Positions 33,880 through 42,725 of a DNA stretch of 64,000 nt are shown one piece after another; position 1 is the stretch's first letter, and every line of letters starts with the position of its first letter. The notes under the pieces are model-generated. The model was given only the letters and a program-made list of their open reading frames with translations. It had not been told where the DNA came from and did not search any database. The translations under genes and the position numbers were made by a program. Source of the stretch: Alkalihalobacillus sp. AL-G (GTDB lineage: Bacteria; Bacillota; Bacilli; Bacillales; Fictibacillaceae); assembly GCF_030643805.1 (NCBI RefSeq), contig NZ_CP094656.1, positions 806,001 to 870,000 on the forward strand, written 5' to 3'.

Positions 33880-34620
33880 ATGAAAGTAACGGTTGTCGGA
33901 TGCTGGGGTGGTTTCCCAAAGGTAAAAGAAGCGACATCTGGATACCTCATCCAAGAAGAAGGCTTTAATTTACTTGTGGACTGTGGAAGTGGTGTGCTTT
34001 CACAGCTTCAATCTTACATAGGGATAGATAGCATCGATGCGGTACTACTCTCTCATTATCATCATGACCACATTGCCGATATCGGTCCACTTCAATTTGC
34101 AAGACTCGTGAAATCGCAGACGGGTGAAGAGCAGCTTCCTGAGCTACCGGTTTATGGACATCGCTTTAATGAAACAGAATTTCAACGTCTTACCTATAAA
34201 ACCTACACGAAAGGTGAGGAGTACAATCCGGCCTTATCGATCATGGTCGGTCCATTTAAGGTCTCCTTTTTACAAACGAAGCACCCGGTTCCTTGCTATG
34301 CAATGTTAATAGAAGGAAAGGAAAGTAAAGTAGTTTATACAGCGGATTCTGCCTATCAAGATTCGTTCGTCTCATTTTGCCATGGGTCAGATCTTCTCTT
34401 ATGTGAGTGTAATTTGTACAAGGGAATGGACGGAACAAGCATCGGCCACATGACGAGTGAAGATGCTGGCCGGCTAGCTAGTGAAGCCAACGTTGGGAAA
34501 CTCATTCTAACGCACCTCCCACACTTTGGTGAAGTCGAACAATTGGTAGTCCAAGCCAAAGAACACTATAATGGGGATGTCGAACTAGCATCATCTGGTC
34601 TCGTCTGGGAAAAAGAATGA
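33880..34620 (+). CDS. yhfI: Metallo-beta-lactamase-fold hydrolase, YhfI type
   Basis: About 246 residues from ATG 33880, chosen because MKVTVVGCWGGFP matches the start of YhfI and GAAAGGG lies 8 bases upstream; ATG 33862 after GGAGG is equally well placed and would add six residues. The zinc-binding motif HYHHDHIADIGPLQF, a distal Asp in YTADSAYQDS and a His in ILTHLPHFG identify an RNase Z-like MBL fold. In Bacillus subtilis yhfI is next to the lipoate ligase gene lplJ, as here (36-base gap). Substrate unknown. Confidence 0.88.
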   Translation: MKVTVVGCWGGFPKVKEATSGYLIQEEGFNLLVDCGSGVLSQLQSYIGIDSIDAVLLSHYHHDHIADIGPLQFARLVKSQTGEEQLPELPVYGHRFNETEFQRLTYKTYTKGEEYNPALSIMVGPFKVSFLQTKHPVPCYAMLIEGKESKVVYTADSAYQDSFVSFCHGSDLLLCECNLYKGMDGTSIGHMTSEDAGRLASEANVGKLILTHLPHFGEVEQLVVQAKEHYNGDVELASSGLVWEKE

Positions 34621-34656
34621 TGCAATTGATATTTTTTAAATGGGAGGAAAAAGTAC

Positions 34657-35652
34657 GTGTTGCTATTTATCGATAATGTGAATATAACCGACCCAAGGAT
34701 CAACCTAGCCATCGAGGAATACGCGTTGAAGCATTTGGACATCAACGAAACGTATCTTTTGTTTTATATTAATGAGCCGTCGATCATTATTGGAAAGAAC
34801 CAGAATACAGTAGAAGAGATCAATTCCCCATATGTGAAGGAAAATGATATCCATGTAGTACGTCGTCTGTCTGGAGGCGGTGCCGTTTATCATGATCTTG
34901 GGAACTTGAACTTCAGCTTCATTACTCGTGATGATGGGAACAGCTTTCATGACTTTAAAAAGTTTACTGAGCCTGTTATTAAGGCGTTGAACAAGCTTGG
35001 TGTCCCTGCGGAGTTGAGTGGACGAAATGACATTCTCGTTGAAGGGAAAAAGATATCTGGAAATGCTCAATTTTCGACGAAGGGGAGAATGTTCAGCCAC
35101 GGGACGTTAATGTTCGATTCCCAGATTGAAAATGTCGTATCAGCCCTAAACGTGAGTATGGACAAGATCAAGTCGAAAGGAATCAAATCAATTCGGAGCC
35201 GTGTTACCAACATTCGCGAGCATCTTCACTCTGATATGACGATCAAGGAATTCAAGAGAACGTTGCTTCACTATCTTTTCGAGGAAAATGAAGATATTCC
35301 GCAATACCGGTTAACTGAGGAAGATTGGAAGAACATTCGAAACATATCGGAAGAACGCTACCAAAACTGGGTTTGGAACTATGGGAAATCACCGAAGTTC
35401 AATGTTCATCATTCCCATCGGTTTGAAGGTGCTGGGCAACTGGATGTACGTCTTGATGTTGTCCAAAATACAATCCAGCATTGTAAAATTTATGGAGACT
35501 TTTTCGGTGTCGGGGATGTTGAGGACATTGAAAACCGCTTGATCGGAGTCCGCTTTGACCGGGAAGAAATTGAACAAGCCATAGAAGGAATGGATATCCA
35601 CCATTATCTCGGAAAAATTACAAAGGATCAGTTCTTAGAGTTGATTCATTAA
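34657..35652 (+). CDS. lplJ: Lipoate-protein ligase A (LplJ)
   Basis: 331 residues from GTG 34657, 10 bases after GGGAGG. Catalytic domain motifs: NEPSIIIGKNQNTVEEIN, VRRLSGGGAVYHDLGNLNFSF, GRNDILVEGKKISGNAQ and HGTLMF, followed by the C-terminal accessory domain. It activates free lipoate with ATP and attaches it to E2 and GcvH proteins. The 2-oxoacid dehydrogenase E2 at 60351 would be one of its targets. A terminator follows at 35676. Confidence 0.94.
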   Translation: MLLFIDNVNITDPRINLAIEEYALKHLDINETYLLFYINEPSIIIGKNQNTVEEINSPYVKENDIHVVRRLSGGGAVYHDLGNLNFSFITRDDGNSFHDFKKFTEPVIKALNKLGVPAELSGRNDILVEGKKISGNAQFSTKGRMFSHGTLMFDSQIENVVSALNVSMDKIKSKGIKSIRSRVTNIREHLHSDMTIKEFKRTLLHYLFEENEDIPQYRLTEEDWKNIRNISEERYQNWVWNYGKSPKFNVHHSHRFEGAGQLDVRLDVVQNTIQHCKIYGDFFGVGDVEDIENRLIGVRFDREEIEQAIEGMDIHHYLGKITKDQFLELIH

Positions 35653-35675
35653 AAAGTATATAAATGGAATGTCTG

Positions 35676-35706
35676 AAAAGAAACGGGTTTACTCGTTTCT
35701 TTTTTT
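35676..35706 (+). terminator. Rho-independent terminator after lplJ
   Basis: AAAAGAAACG / CGTTTCTTTT stem with 8-base loop and a run of T. Confidence 0.85.
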
Positions 35707-35797
35707 AATCTCAAATATGAAATGTTTAACGAAAAAAATAGGCACATCAAATGGGTGGGTGAATATCATGTAATTGTGAGAAAGGAGCTGATAGATA

Positions 35798-36151
35798 TTG
35801 ACTGATGAACGTAATCGAGAAGAGGTCAAGGACGATGAACGTGCACACTACATGAAAGACAAATGTAAGCAATATATGAACTATCATGTTTTAGTTGAAA
35901 CGAACGACGGGAAAAAGTTTGATGCGATCTTAACGGGGCATAAGGGTGATCAGGTTGAAATGCTCGTTCCTGAAATGATGGAGCCAGAGTCCTATGAACG
36001 CAGCGATTCAAGACAATATGGGCCACGGTTCAGGAGGTTCGGCAGATTCTTGTTGCCACTAGCAGCACTGACAGCACTTTCGTTAATTCCTTACCGACCG
36101 TATCCTTATTATCCATATTACCCGCCGTACCCTTACTACCCATACTACTAA
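35798..36151 (+). CDS. Small protein with Sm-like segment and Pro/Tyr tail, function unknown
   Basis: 117 residues from TTG 35798 after AAAGGAGCTG. Acidic/basic N-terminus (~25 residues), then a probable beta-rich LSm-like segment (QYMNYHVLVETNDGKKFDAI, GHKGDQVEMLVPEM), a basic stretch, a hydrophobic segment (FLLPLAALTALSLI) and a tail made only of Pro, Tyr and one Arg (PYRPYPYYPYYPPYPYYPYY). The order of parts equals that of the 89-residue protein at 21826, so they are paralogues. The tail could be a membrane-proximal or surface adhesive element. The terminator starts at the stop codon. Confidence 0.7.
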   Translation: MTDERNREEVKDDERAHYMKDKCKQYMNYHVLVETNDGKKFDAILTGHKGDQVEMLVPEMMEPESYERSDSRQYGPRFRRFGRFLLPLAALTALSLIPYRPYPYYPYYPPYPYYPYY

Positions 36152-36176
36152 ACTCCCTTACTAAGGGAGTTTTTTT
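36150..36176 (+). terminator. Rho-independent terminator at the stop codon
   Basis: AAACTCCCTTA / TAAGGGAGTTT perfect stem with almost no loop, then a T run. Confidence 0.9.
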
Positions 36177-36517
36177 GCGTATAGGTGTAACAAGTAACCG
36201 ACTACAACAAGGGGCTGACCCAAATAATATTGGTTTGTGAATTACACGGCAAAACACATGTTGGTTCAGCCTGCTTTTTCAATTCAGCCTGAAATTTTCT
36301 AGTCAGCAAGACAAGTTTCCATTGTGGTAATATCGCCTTAATTACGGGAATATTCTGACGAATAATTGACAAGAAAGCGCTTTCTCGTTACTATTTTTAT
36401 ATACCGATATAATGATAGTTCGAATTTTTTACGTTATATAGGATATTAAAAAAGGAATTGTGAATGTATTTCACATTCAACGATGTTAAAAGCGTACTTA
36501 AATTGGGAGGGGACACA
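36152..36517. other. Intergenic region before paaK
   Basis: 366 bases. After the terminator there is a weak GGCTGACC ... GGTTCAGCC inverted repeat (about 36213-36272) ending in GCTTTTTC, then the paaK promoter with its cre-like palindrome. An upstream in-frame ATG at 36464 has no ribosome binding site. Confidence 0.5.
36366..36394 (+). promoter_or_regulatory. paaK promoter with cre-like palindrome in the spacer
   Basis: TTGACA (36366-36371), 17-base spacer, TACTAT (36389-36394). The spacer contains AGAAAGCGCTTTCT (36372-36385), a perfect 14-base palindrome with the AAGCGCTT heart of CcpA cre sites (only the outermost bases differ from TGWNANCGNTNWCA). CcpA would repress by blocking RNA polymerase. 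A second TATAAT at 36408 lacks a good -35. Confidence 0.7.
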
Positions 36518-37846
36518 ATGATTTTCAATGTCGAAATGGAAACGATGAATACCAGACAGAAAGAACATCTCCAGCTAGCACGACTTCAAAAAACCACAAA
36601 ATCCACCTATGAAAACGTACCTTTCTACAAGAATAAGTTTGACTCGCATAGTGTAAAACCCGAGGATATCCAGAGTCTTGATGATTTAAGGAAATTACCA
36701 TTCACCGTGAAACAGGACTTGCGCGATCATTATCCATTCGGGCTATTTGCTGTTCCGCAGAATGAGGTTATCCGGTTGCACGCATCATCTGGGACGAGCG
36801 GAAAACCAACGGTAGTCGGCTATTCACGGAACGACATCGACGTATGGAGTGAAATCATTTCTCGTTCGATTGCAGCTGCTGGTGGAGAACCTGGAAAAGT
36901 ACTTCACAATGCTTACGGTTATGGTCTGTTCACAGGCGGATTAGGACTCCACTATGGTTCTGAAAAGCTCGGAATGACAACGGTCCCGATTTCAGGCGGG
37001 AACACGACACGGCAAATACTACTTATTGATGATTTTAAACCGCAAGTGATTTGTGGAACTCCTTCGTACGTTCTAAACATCGCTGAGACGATGGAAAAGA
37101 TGGGTAAGGACCCTGCCGCTACAAGTCTTCAATATGGAATATTCGGGGCTGAACCATGGTCAGAGGAAATGAGACAAACACTTGAAACTAAGCTAGGTAT
37201 TAAAGCGGTTGATATTTATGGGCTGAGTGAAGTAATGGGGCCAGGAGTTTCGATTGAATGTCATGAGGCACAAGATGGACTTCATATAGCGGATGATCAT
37301 TTCATTGTTGAGGTCATCAATCCAAAAACAAATGAGCATGTTCCAGATGGGGAGTATGGGGAGCTTGTTTTTACGAGTCTGACTAAGGAAGCGTTTCCGA
37401 TTATCCGATACCGTACAGGGGATATAGCAGCAATCAACCGGTCGAAATGTCAGTGTGGAAGAACTTCAGTCAGAATGTGCAGAGTAAAAGGCCGAATAGA
37501 CGATATGATGATTATTCGGGGAGTTAATGTATTTCCTTCTGAGATCGAAAATTATTTACTGCAAGTTTCCGAGATTATGCCGCACTACCAAATACAGTTA
37601 CAGAAAAAAGGGACATTGGATCATGTTGAGCTGCATGTAGAAGTGAACGAAGAATATTTTAAGCAATGTGAGGATAACTTAGAACACGCTAATATAATGG
37701 TATTGACGGAAAAAATCAAGCACATTATCAAATCGAATTGCTTAGTCACCATAAACGTTCGGATTTTTGCTCCGGATTCGATCCCGCGCTCAGAGGGTAA
37801 GGCAATTCGAGTTGTTGATCTTCGGAAAGAGACCGTCATGCAGTAG
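36518..37846 (+). CDS. paaK: Phenylacetate-CoA ligase
   Basis: 442 residues from ATG 36518, with GGGAGG 5 bases upstream (the ATG at 36464 is rejected). Motifs of the PaaK branch of adenylate-forming enzymes: YENVPFYKNKFD, FTVKQDLRDHYPFGLFAVP, ASSGTSGKPTVVGYS (P-loop), YGLFTGGLGLHYG, DIYGLSEVMGPGVS, YRTGDIAAI and RIDDMMIIRGVNVFPSEIE. It makes phenylacetyl-CoA from phenylacetate, CoA and ATP, feeding the paa operon that begins 160 bases downstream under its own promoter. A CcpA-type site overlies its promoter. Confidence 0.94.
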   Translation: MIFNVEMETMNTRQKEHLQLARLQKTTKSTYENVPFYKNKFDSHSVKPEDIQSLDDLRKLPFTVKQDLRDHYPFGLFAVPQNEVIRLHASSGTSGKPTVVGYSRNDIDVWSEIISRSIAAAGGEPGKVLHNAYGYGLFTGGLGLHYGSEKLGMTTVPISGGNTTRQILLIDDFKPQVICGTPSYVLNIAETMEKMGKDPAATSLQYGIFGAEPWSEEMRQTLETKLGIKAVDIYGLSEVMGPGVSIECHEAQDGLHIADDHFIVEVINPKTNEHVPDGEYGELVFTSLTKEAFPIIRYRTGDIAAINRSKCQCGRTSVRMCRVKGRIDDMMIIRGVNVFPSEIENYLLQVSEIMPHYQIQLQKKGTLDHVELHVEVNEEYFKQCEDNLEHANIMVLTEKIKHIIKSNCLVTINVRIFAPDSIPRSEGKAIRVVDLRKETVMQ

Positions 37847-37851
37847 GGCTG

Positions 37852-37877
37852 ACAGGATGTGAGTCAGTTCAACGTTG
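37852..37877. repeat. 26-base direct repeat, copy A (partner at 47539)
   Basis: Begins ACAGGATG and ends AGTCAGTTCAACGTTG; identical to 47539-47564 at 24 of 26 positions. The copy lies between paaK and paaA, the partner upstream of paaX. AGTTCAAC within it also pairs with GTTGAACT about 30 bases downstream (37864-37904 region). Confidence 0.65.
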
Positions 37878-37939
37878 TTATAGGACGTAACACAATTAGT
37901 TGAACTTCATTACACATATTTTAAAATTAAGCAAAACCA

Positions 37940-37984
37940 TTGAAAATATTATAACGATAATTTATAATGACGTTAAATAAACGT
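37940..37984 (+). promoter_or_regulatory. paaA operon promoter and operator
   Basis: TTGAAA (37940-37945), 17-base spacer, TATAAT (37963-37968), then two bases later the element CGTTAAATAAACGT (37971-37984). The identical 14-mer sits two bases after the -10 of the thioesterase-phenylalanine dehydrogenase operon (56609-56622). Position over the transcription start implies repression; the PaaX-type protein encoded at 47648 is the candidate. Confidence 0.8.
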
Positions 37985-38006
37985 AATATCCGGAAGGTGA
38001 TACTTA

Positions 38007-38975
38007 ATGACTATCGATACTTCGTTTGATCGGTTAACAGAGGAAGAGAAGTACGAACACTTCTTGAACCGAATAGATGCCGGTGAAAAAATCGAGCCGA
38101 ATGACTGGATGCCTGATGATTACCGTCAATCCCTGATTCGTTTGATTTCTATGCATGGAATCAGCGAAATCATGGGAGCGCTTCCAGAAAAGGAATGGGT
38201 CCCAAAAGCGCCGTCATTACACAGAAAATTGGCGATAATGGCAAAGGTCCAGGATGAAATGGGACACGGTCAGCTCTTGTTGCGTGTTGCTGAGGATCTC
38301 ATGGAACCGCTTGGGAGAAATAGAGAAGACATAATGCAGGATCTGTTCTCTGGTAGATTGAAGTTCCATAATGTGTTTCATATGAAAGCGCCTACATGGG
38401 GAGATGCTGGAATCATCGCTTGGCTTGTAGACGGGGCAGCGATCATTTCACAAAGTATGATGCTGAATTCTTCATACGGCCCATATGCGAGAGCATTGAA
38501 GCGTATTTGTGCCGAGGAGGTTTTTCACGCTCAGCATGGGGAAAGTATCATTATGGCATTGGCAGAAGGAACACCTGAACAACGCGAATTACTACAGGAT
38601 GCATTGAATCGTTGGTGGACCGCTCTATTGATGTTCTTCGGACCGAAAAGTAAAGAAAATGCATCTACCTCTCATGTCGATAAAAATATGAGGTATAAGA
38701 TTCGAGAAAAGACAAATGAAGAGCTTCGACAGGAATTCTTTACAAAATATGTACCAAGAATTTGGTCACTTGGATTAACAATTCCAGATGAAACGATTCA
38801 TTTTGATGAGGAAAAAGAGGAATGGGTTTACCAGGATCCGGATTGGAGCGAATTTAAACAAATCGTAACCGGAAATGGACCACAATCGAAAGAACGTTTA
38901 GAGCTTCGACAAGTATCCTATGAAAATAATCGCTGGGTACGTGAAGCATTGAATCCGACAGCAAAAGTGGTATAA
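38007..38975 (+). CDS. paaA: Phenylacetyl-CoA 1,2-epoxidase, catalytic subunit PaaA
   Basis: 322 residues. Ferritin-like di-iron fold with ligand motifs KVQDEMGHGQ (ExxH) and CAEEVFHAQHG (ExxH), and family phrases RLISMHGISEIMGALPE, KFHNVFHMKAPTWGD and RWWTALLMFFGP. PaaA carries the di-iron centre that epoxidises the aromatic ring of phenylacetyl-CoA; it works with PaaB, PaaC and an electron donor. First gene of a long co-directional paa operon with its own promoter at 37940. Confidence 0.95.
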   Translation: MTIDTSFDRLTEEEKYEHFLNRIDAGEKIEPNDWMPDDYRQSLIRLISMHGISEIMGALPEKEWVPKAPSLHRKLAIMAKVQDEMGHGQLLLRVAEDLMEPLGRNREDIMQDLFSGRLKFHNVFHMKAPTWGDAGIIAWLVDGAAIISQSMMLNSSYGPYARALKRICAEEVFHAQHGESIIMALAEGTPEQRELLQDALNRWWTALLMFFGPKSKENASTSHVDKNMRYKIREKTNEELRQEFFTKYVPRIWSLGLTIPDETIHFDEEKEEWVYQDPDWSEFKQIVTGNGPQSKERLELRQVSYENNRWVREALNPTAKVV

Positions 38976-38999
38976 GCCGTGTGGGCAGGAGGGGAAACG

Positions 39000-39350
39000 A
39001 TGAGCGATAATGGATTTTACAGCGTATATGAAGTATTCAGCAAGAAAACAGATAAAGCTCCGTTGCAGCATCAATTCAGTCTTTTAGCACCAAATAAAGA
39101 AATGGCGCTGATCATGGCAAGAGAAAACTTCTTCCGCCGCGAGCCTGTTGCTGACATTTGGGTTGTTAAAAGAGAGGATATCCGTACAATGACCCAAGAA
39201 GAGCGAGAGATGTTAAAGCGCTTGAATGATAAAGACTATAGGGAAACAAAAGGCTATGGATATTTGAAGAAGAAATGGCGCAACTATCAACAGGAGCAAT
39301 TCACTGAGGAGAATTTACTCAGCGACAGCAAGGGAGGGAAGGCGAAATGA
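39000..39350 (+). CDS. paaB: Phenylacetyl-CoA epoxidase subunit PaaB
   Basis: 116 residues from ATG 39000, five bases after GGAGGGG (a GTG at 38979 is rejected). PaaB family features: YSVYEVFSKKTDKAPLQHQ and LAPNKEMALIMARENFFRREPVADIWVVKR. The small subunit bridges PaaAC heterodimers. Its stop overlaps the start of paaC by four bases, indicating coupling. Confidence 0.92.
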   Translation: MSDNGFYSVYEVFSKKTDKAPLQHQFSLLAPNKEMALIMARENFFRREPVADIWVVKREDIRTMTQEEREMLKRLNDKDYRETKGYGYLKKKWRNYQQEQFTEENLLSDSKGGKAK

Positions 39351-40132
39351 CACAGGATAAGGCACTCGTTGAACTACTCTATTCACTTGCAGATGATGAT
39401 TTTATCCTTGCATACCGAGGCTCCGAATGGCTAGGGCTGGCTCCGCATATTGAGGAGGACGTTGCCTACTCCTCAATCAATCAGGACATGATGGGGCACG
39501 CAGCAAGGTTTTATAGCATCTTAGAGGAGTTAGGGGAAGGGAAAGCTGACGAACTCTCCCATCTAAGAAAGCCGGAGCAATTCCGTAATGCGATTCTTTT
39601 AGAAGAGAAAAACGGAGAGGGAACGTATTTGGAACAGCCGCAATTCGATTGGGCATTTGCAGTCGTTCGAAACTATTTCTACACTGTCCATAAAAAAATT
39701 CGTATGGAATCTCTTAGAAAATCAAGCTATGAACCTCTTAAAGACACCGCATCTAAGGTAAGAATCGAGCTTCAATATCACCTGATGCATTGGGAAACAT
39801 GGTTCAAGCAATTAATGACGAGCACAGACGAAGCGAACCAAAGAATGACCGCAGCCGTTGAACGTTGCTGGAAGGAAATGAACGGAGTGCTTTCCCTCGG
39901 ACCACATGGAGATGAAATGGCAAGCAAGGGGTATGTAACGAGTGAGGAAGAGATGCGGAACAAATGGTCCTCTTATATGAAGAAGACGTTCGAGGAAATC
40001 AATGCTCCAATTCCAGGAGATATGGCAATGTCGAGAGGAAACGGACGTCAAGGCGAACATACGGAAGATCTTAAGATTGCACTTCAAACGCTTTCTGAGG
40101 TTTACGAAACGAATCCGACTACGGGATGGTAA
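39347..40132 (+). CDS. paaC: Phenylacetyl-CoA epoxidase structural subunit PaaC
   Basis: 261 residues, ferritin-like fold related to PaaA but structural. Typical blocks: LLYSLADDDFILAYRGSEWLG, EEDVAYSSINQDMMGHA, FAVVRNYFYTVHKKIR, RIELQYHLMHWETWFKQLM. PaaC stabilises PaaA in the epoxidase complex. Four-base overlap with paaB upstream; a ~200-base gap follows before paaD. Confidence 0.93.
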   Translation: MTQDKALVELLYSLADDDFILAYRGSEWLGLAPHIEEDVAYSSINQDMMGHAARFYSILEELGEGKADELSHLRKPEQFRNAILLEEKNGEGTYLEQPQFDWAFAVVRNYFYTVHKKIRMESLRKSSYEPLKDTASKVRIELQYHLMHWETWFKQLMTSTDEANQRMTAAVERCWKEMNGVLSLGPHGDEMASKGYVTSEEEMRNKWSSYMKKTFEEINAPIPGDMAMSRGNGRQGEHTEDLKIALQTLSEVYETNPTTGW

Positions 40133-40333
40133 TCGGCTGATGTATCCAATAGCCGCAAGCGTAAATAGAAGGAAATCTAGCAATCTGGTATAAAAAAAGC
40201 ATATAGTGACCGCATGAGGAAAAATATAGATATAGCGGTCGGTGACTAAAGAGAGCTTTTAGCAACCTGGGTCAAGAATTATGGTTATGCCGTACACATT
40301 TGAGCATCTTCTAAAAGCGAGAGGAGGGTTACC

Positions 40334-40843
40334 ATGACCGGAATAGAACATAAGAGTTTGATAGATAGTACTTATGACGTACTGAAAAATGTCACCGACC
40401 CGGAGATTGATTCGGTCAGTATCCTTGACCTTGGCATGGTGGAGAAGGTAGAGGCAAAAGGCAACTCAGTTACGGTATCCGTATTACCAACGTTTACGGG
40501 CTGTCCTGCACTTGATATCATTCAGCGTGATATCGTCAATGCTGTCATCGAGGTCGAGGGAGTTGAAGAGGTTGCTGTCGATTTCTTGACGAATCCGATC
40601 TGGACGACAGACCGAATAACGGACCTCGGCAAATCAAGGTTAAAGGAATTTGGGATCGCACCTCCTCCGGCTGACCATGAACCAGGAGAACCGTGGGAGA
40701 TTCCTTGTCCATATTGCGGCTCGGTCTTTACGACCATGGAAAACCTGTTTGGGCCAACCGCGTGTCGTTGTATTCTTTATTGTAAAAGCTGCAAAAATCC
40801 ATTTGAGGCAATGAAACCCGTCGCCAACATAGGGGACGAATAA
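40334..40843 (+). CDS. paaD: PaaD (DUF59/MIP18-type) epoxidase maturation protein
   Basis: 169 residues. The N-terminal DUF59 domain (VTDPEIDSVSILDLGMVEKVE, TFTGCPALDIIQRDI) is followed by a C-terminal cysteine cluster (CPYCGS, TACRCILYCKSCKNPFEAMKP) characteristic of PaaD, needed for assembling the metal centre of the epoxidase. GGAGGG precedes the ATG. No PaaE reductase gene follows, unlike proteobacterial paaABCDE. Confidence 0.92.
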   Translation: MTGIEHKSLIDSTYDVLKNVTDPEIDSVSILDLGMVEKVEAKGNSVTVSVLPTFTGCPALDIIQRDIVNAVIEVEGVEEVAVDFLTNPIWTTDRITDLGKSRLKEFGIAPPPADHEPGEPWEIPCPYCGSVFTTMENLFGPTACRCILYCKSCKNPFEAMKPVANIGDE

Positions 40844-40862
40844 GGAAGGGTGTTTTTATATT

Positions 40863-41171
40863 ATGGTAAAACTAATTGCATTGTACAAAAATCCGGAAAA
40901 CAAAGAACAATTCGATGAGCATTATTTCAACACACACGGACCAATTACTGCAAAGATACCTGGACTACGAAAGATGGAAGTAACAAAGATTGTCGGTTCA
41001 CCAATGGGAAAAAGTGATTACCACATCCTTTGTGAGATGTACTACGATAGCCATGATGCAATGAAAGAAGCAATGAAAACAGATGAAGCAAAAGCTTCCG
41101 GGAAGGACCTTATGGGATTTGCTGGTGACTTGGTAACACTGATGATCGGTGAGGAAGTCGATGGTGAATAA
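40863..41171 (+). CDS. EthD-family small protein in paa operon
   Basis: 102 residues; ferredoxin-like dimeric alpha-beta barrel of the EthD type (MVKLIALYKNPENKEQFDEHYFNTHGPI, then a C-terminal DLMGFAGDLVTLMIGE). EthD proteins accompany many oxygenase pathways but their reaction is usually unclear. Location directly after paaD and overlapping the next gene suggests a role in handling the epoxide, oxepin or a by-product. Start after AAGGAAGGGTG. Confidence 0.85.
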   Translation: MVKLIALYKNPENKEQFDEHYFNTHGPITAKIPGLRKMEVTKIVGSPMGKSDYHILCEMYYDSHDAMKEAMKTDEAKASGKDLMGFAGDLVTLMIGEEVDGE

Positions 41172-41937
41172 GGAAACAATCAAAACCTGGACAGAGGATC
41201 GCGTTGGTGTCATTCAACTTGACCGGTCTAAAGTGCTCAACGCACTGAACCGCAGGATGGTCACAGAAATTCTTCAGACGCTTGAAGAGTGGGATCGTGA
41301 CGATAAGATTTCTGTCATGGTCGTTACAGGGAATGATAAGCTGTTTGCAGCCGGCGCTGACATTGATGAGATGGCAGAAGACGATTCCATTTCACTTGAA
41401 CTCCTCAACCAGTTCGCCGAGTGGGATCGGATTGCATGGGTGAAGAAGCCCATCATCGCTGCTGTCAATGGCTATTGCCTTGGCGGAGCGTTCGAGCTTG
41501 CTCTCAGCTGTGACCTGATCGTTGCAGCAGAGGATGCCCAGTTCGGTTTTCCTGAAATCAACCTCGGCGTGATGCCTGGGGCTGGGGGAACAGTTCGATT
41601 AACGAAATTGATGGGGCGGACAAAAGCACTTGAGTGGCTCTGGCTAGGAGAATATATGACAGCGAAAACGGCGTGTGAGAATGGTGTGGTCAACCGTACA
41701 GTTGCGCCTGAACTTGTATTTGAGGAAACGATGAAGCTTGCTCGTAAAATTGCAAGACAAGCACCGCTATCTGTCAGAATGATCAAAGAAACCGTCAACA
41801 AGTCAGTTGATCACTCCGTTTATGAAGCGATGCAGTTTGAACGGAAGAACTTTTACATGCTATTTTCTTCAGAGGATCAGAAGGAAGGTATGAACGCATT
41901 CGTGAAAAAGCGAAAACCCCGGTTTAAAGGGAAATAA
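41161..41937 (+). CDS. paaF: Enoyl-CoA hydratase, PaaF-like
   Basis: 258 residues from ATG 41161, which overlaps the EthD stop; GGTGAGGAAG serves as the ribosome binding site. Crotonase fold with oxyanion-hole segments (FAAGADIDEMAE, GYCLGGAFELALSCD) and both catalytic Glu positions filled (FPEINLG and ALEWLWLG). Likely hydrates 2,3-dehydroadipyl-CoA in the lower paa pathway. The other crotonase genes could share this job. Confidence 0.82.
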   Translation: MVNKETIKTWTEDRVGVIQLDRSKVLNALNRRMVTEILQTLEEWDRDDKISVMVVTGNDKLFAAGADIDEMAEDDSISLELLNQFAEWDRIAWVKKPIIAAVNGYCLGGAFELALSCDLIVAAEDAQFGFPEINLGVMPGAGGTVRLTKLMGRTKALEWLWLGEYMTAKTACENGVVNRTVAPELVFEETMKLARKIARQAPLSVRMIKETVNKSVDHSVYEAMQFERKNFYMLFSSEDQKEGMNAFVKKRKPRFKGK

Positions 41938-41951
41938 GGAGCGGTTTTGCC

Positions 41952-42725
41952 ATGTATGAAACGATTCAATACGAAATGAAGAACAACGTTGCCTGGATTA
42001 AACTGAACCGCCCTGAAAAGTTTAATGCCTTCACAGAACAGATGAATTCAGAAATCACAAAAGCGTTGAAAGAGGCAGACCGAGATAAAGAGGTTCGGTG
42101 TCTCGTCATTACAGGGAACGGACGAGCATTTTCCTCAGGGGAAGATTTGGCGGGGGTCAAACAGGATACGGATCATGCCGAGATTTTACGTAAACGATAC
42201 AACCCGATGGTAAAAAAACTCGCAAGTGTCGAGAAACCGGTTATTGCTGCTGTTAATGGCGTAGCAGCAGGAGCCGGAATGAGCATAGCGCTTGCCTGCG
42301 ATTTCCGTGTATTATCAGAGAAAGCGAGTTTTATAGAAGCGTTCATCAACGTAGGGCTCGTGCCTGATTCAGGGAATTTGTACTACCTGCCTAGATTAGT
42401 AGGGCATGCGAAAGCACTTGAACTCGCAGTCATGGGTGAAAAGATTACAGCGGAAGAGGCGAAGGACCTTGGACTAGCGACAAAGGTGATCCCGCTCGAT
42501 CAGTGGGAGGAAGACGTCGCAGCATTTGCAGAACATCTGGCTCAAAAGCCGACCAAAGCGATCGGCTTGATCAAGCGATACTTACAAAAAAGCTGGGACA
42601 GTGACTTGAATGAAATGCTAGAGAACGAAGCATATGCCCAGCGTACAGCAGGGCAAACACAAGACCATGCGGAAGGTGTACAGGCCTTCATGGAAAAACG
42701 AAAGCCCGAATTCAAAGGCTTTTAA
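41952..42725 (+). CDS. paaG: 1,2-epoxyphenylacetyl-CoA isomerase, PaaG-like
   Basis: 257 residues. Crotonase fold in which the first catalytic Glu position is replaced (FIEAFINVGLVPDSG instead of FPEI) while the VPDSG Asp typical of PaaG isomerases is present. PaaG converts the ring epoxide to oxepin-CoA and isomerises later intermediates. It follows the preceding gene by 14 bases. Confidence 0.85.
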   Translation: MYETIQYEMKNNVAWIKLNRPEKFNAFTEQMNSEITKALKEADRDKEVRCLVITGNGRAFSSGEDLAGVKQDTDHAEILRKRYNPMVKKLASVEKPVIAAVNGVAAGAGMSIALACDFRVLSEKASFIEAFINVGLVPDSGNLYYLPRLVGHAKALELAVMGEKITAEEAKDLGLATKVIPLDQWEEDVAAFAEHLAQKPTKAIGLIKRYLQKSWDSDLNEMLENEAYAQRTAGQTQDHAEGVQAFMEKRKPEFKGF

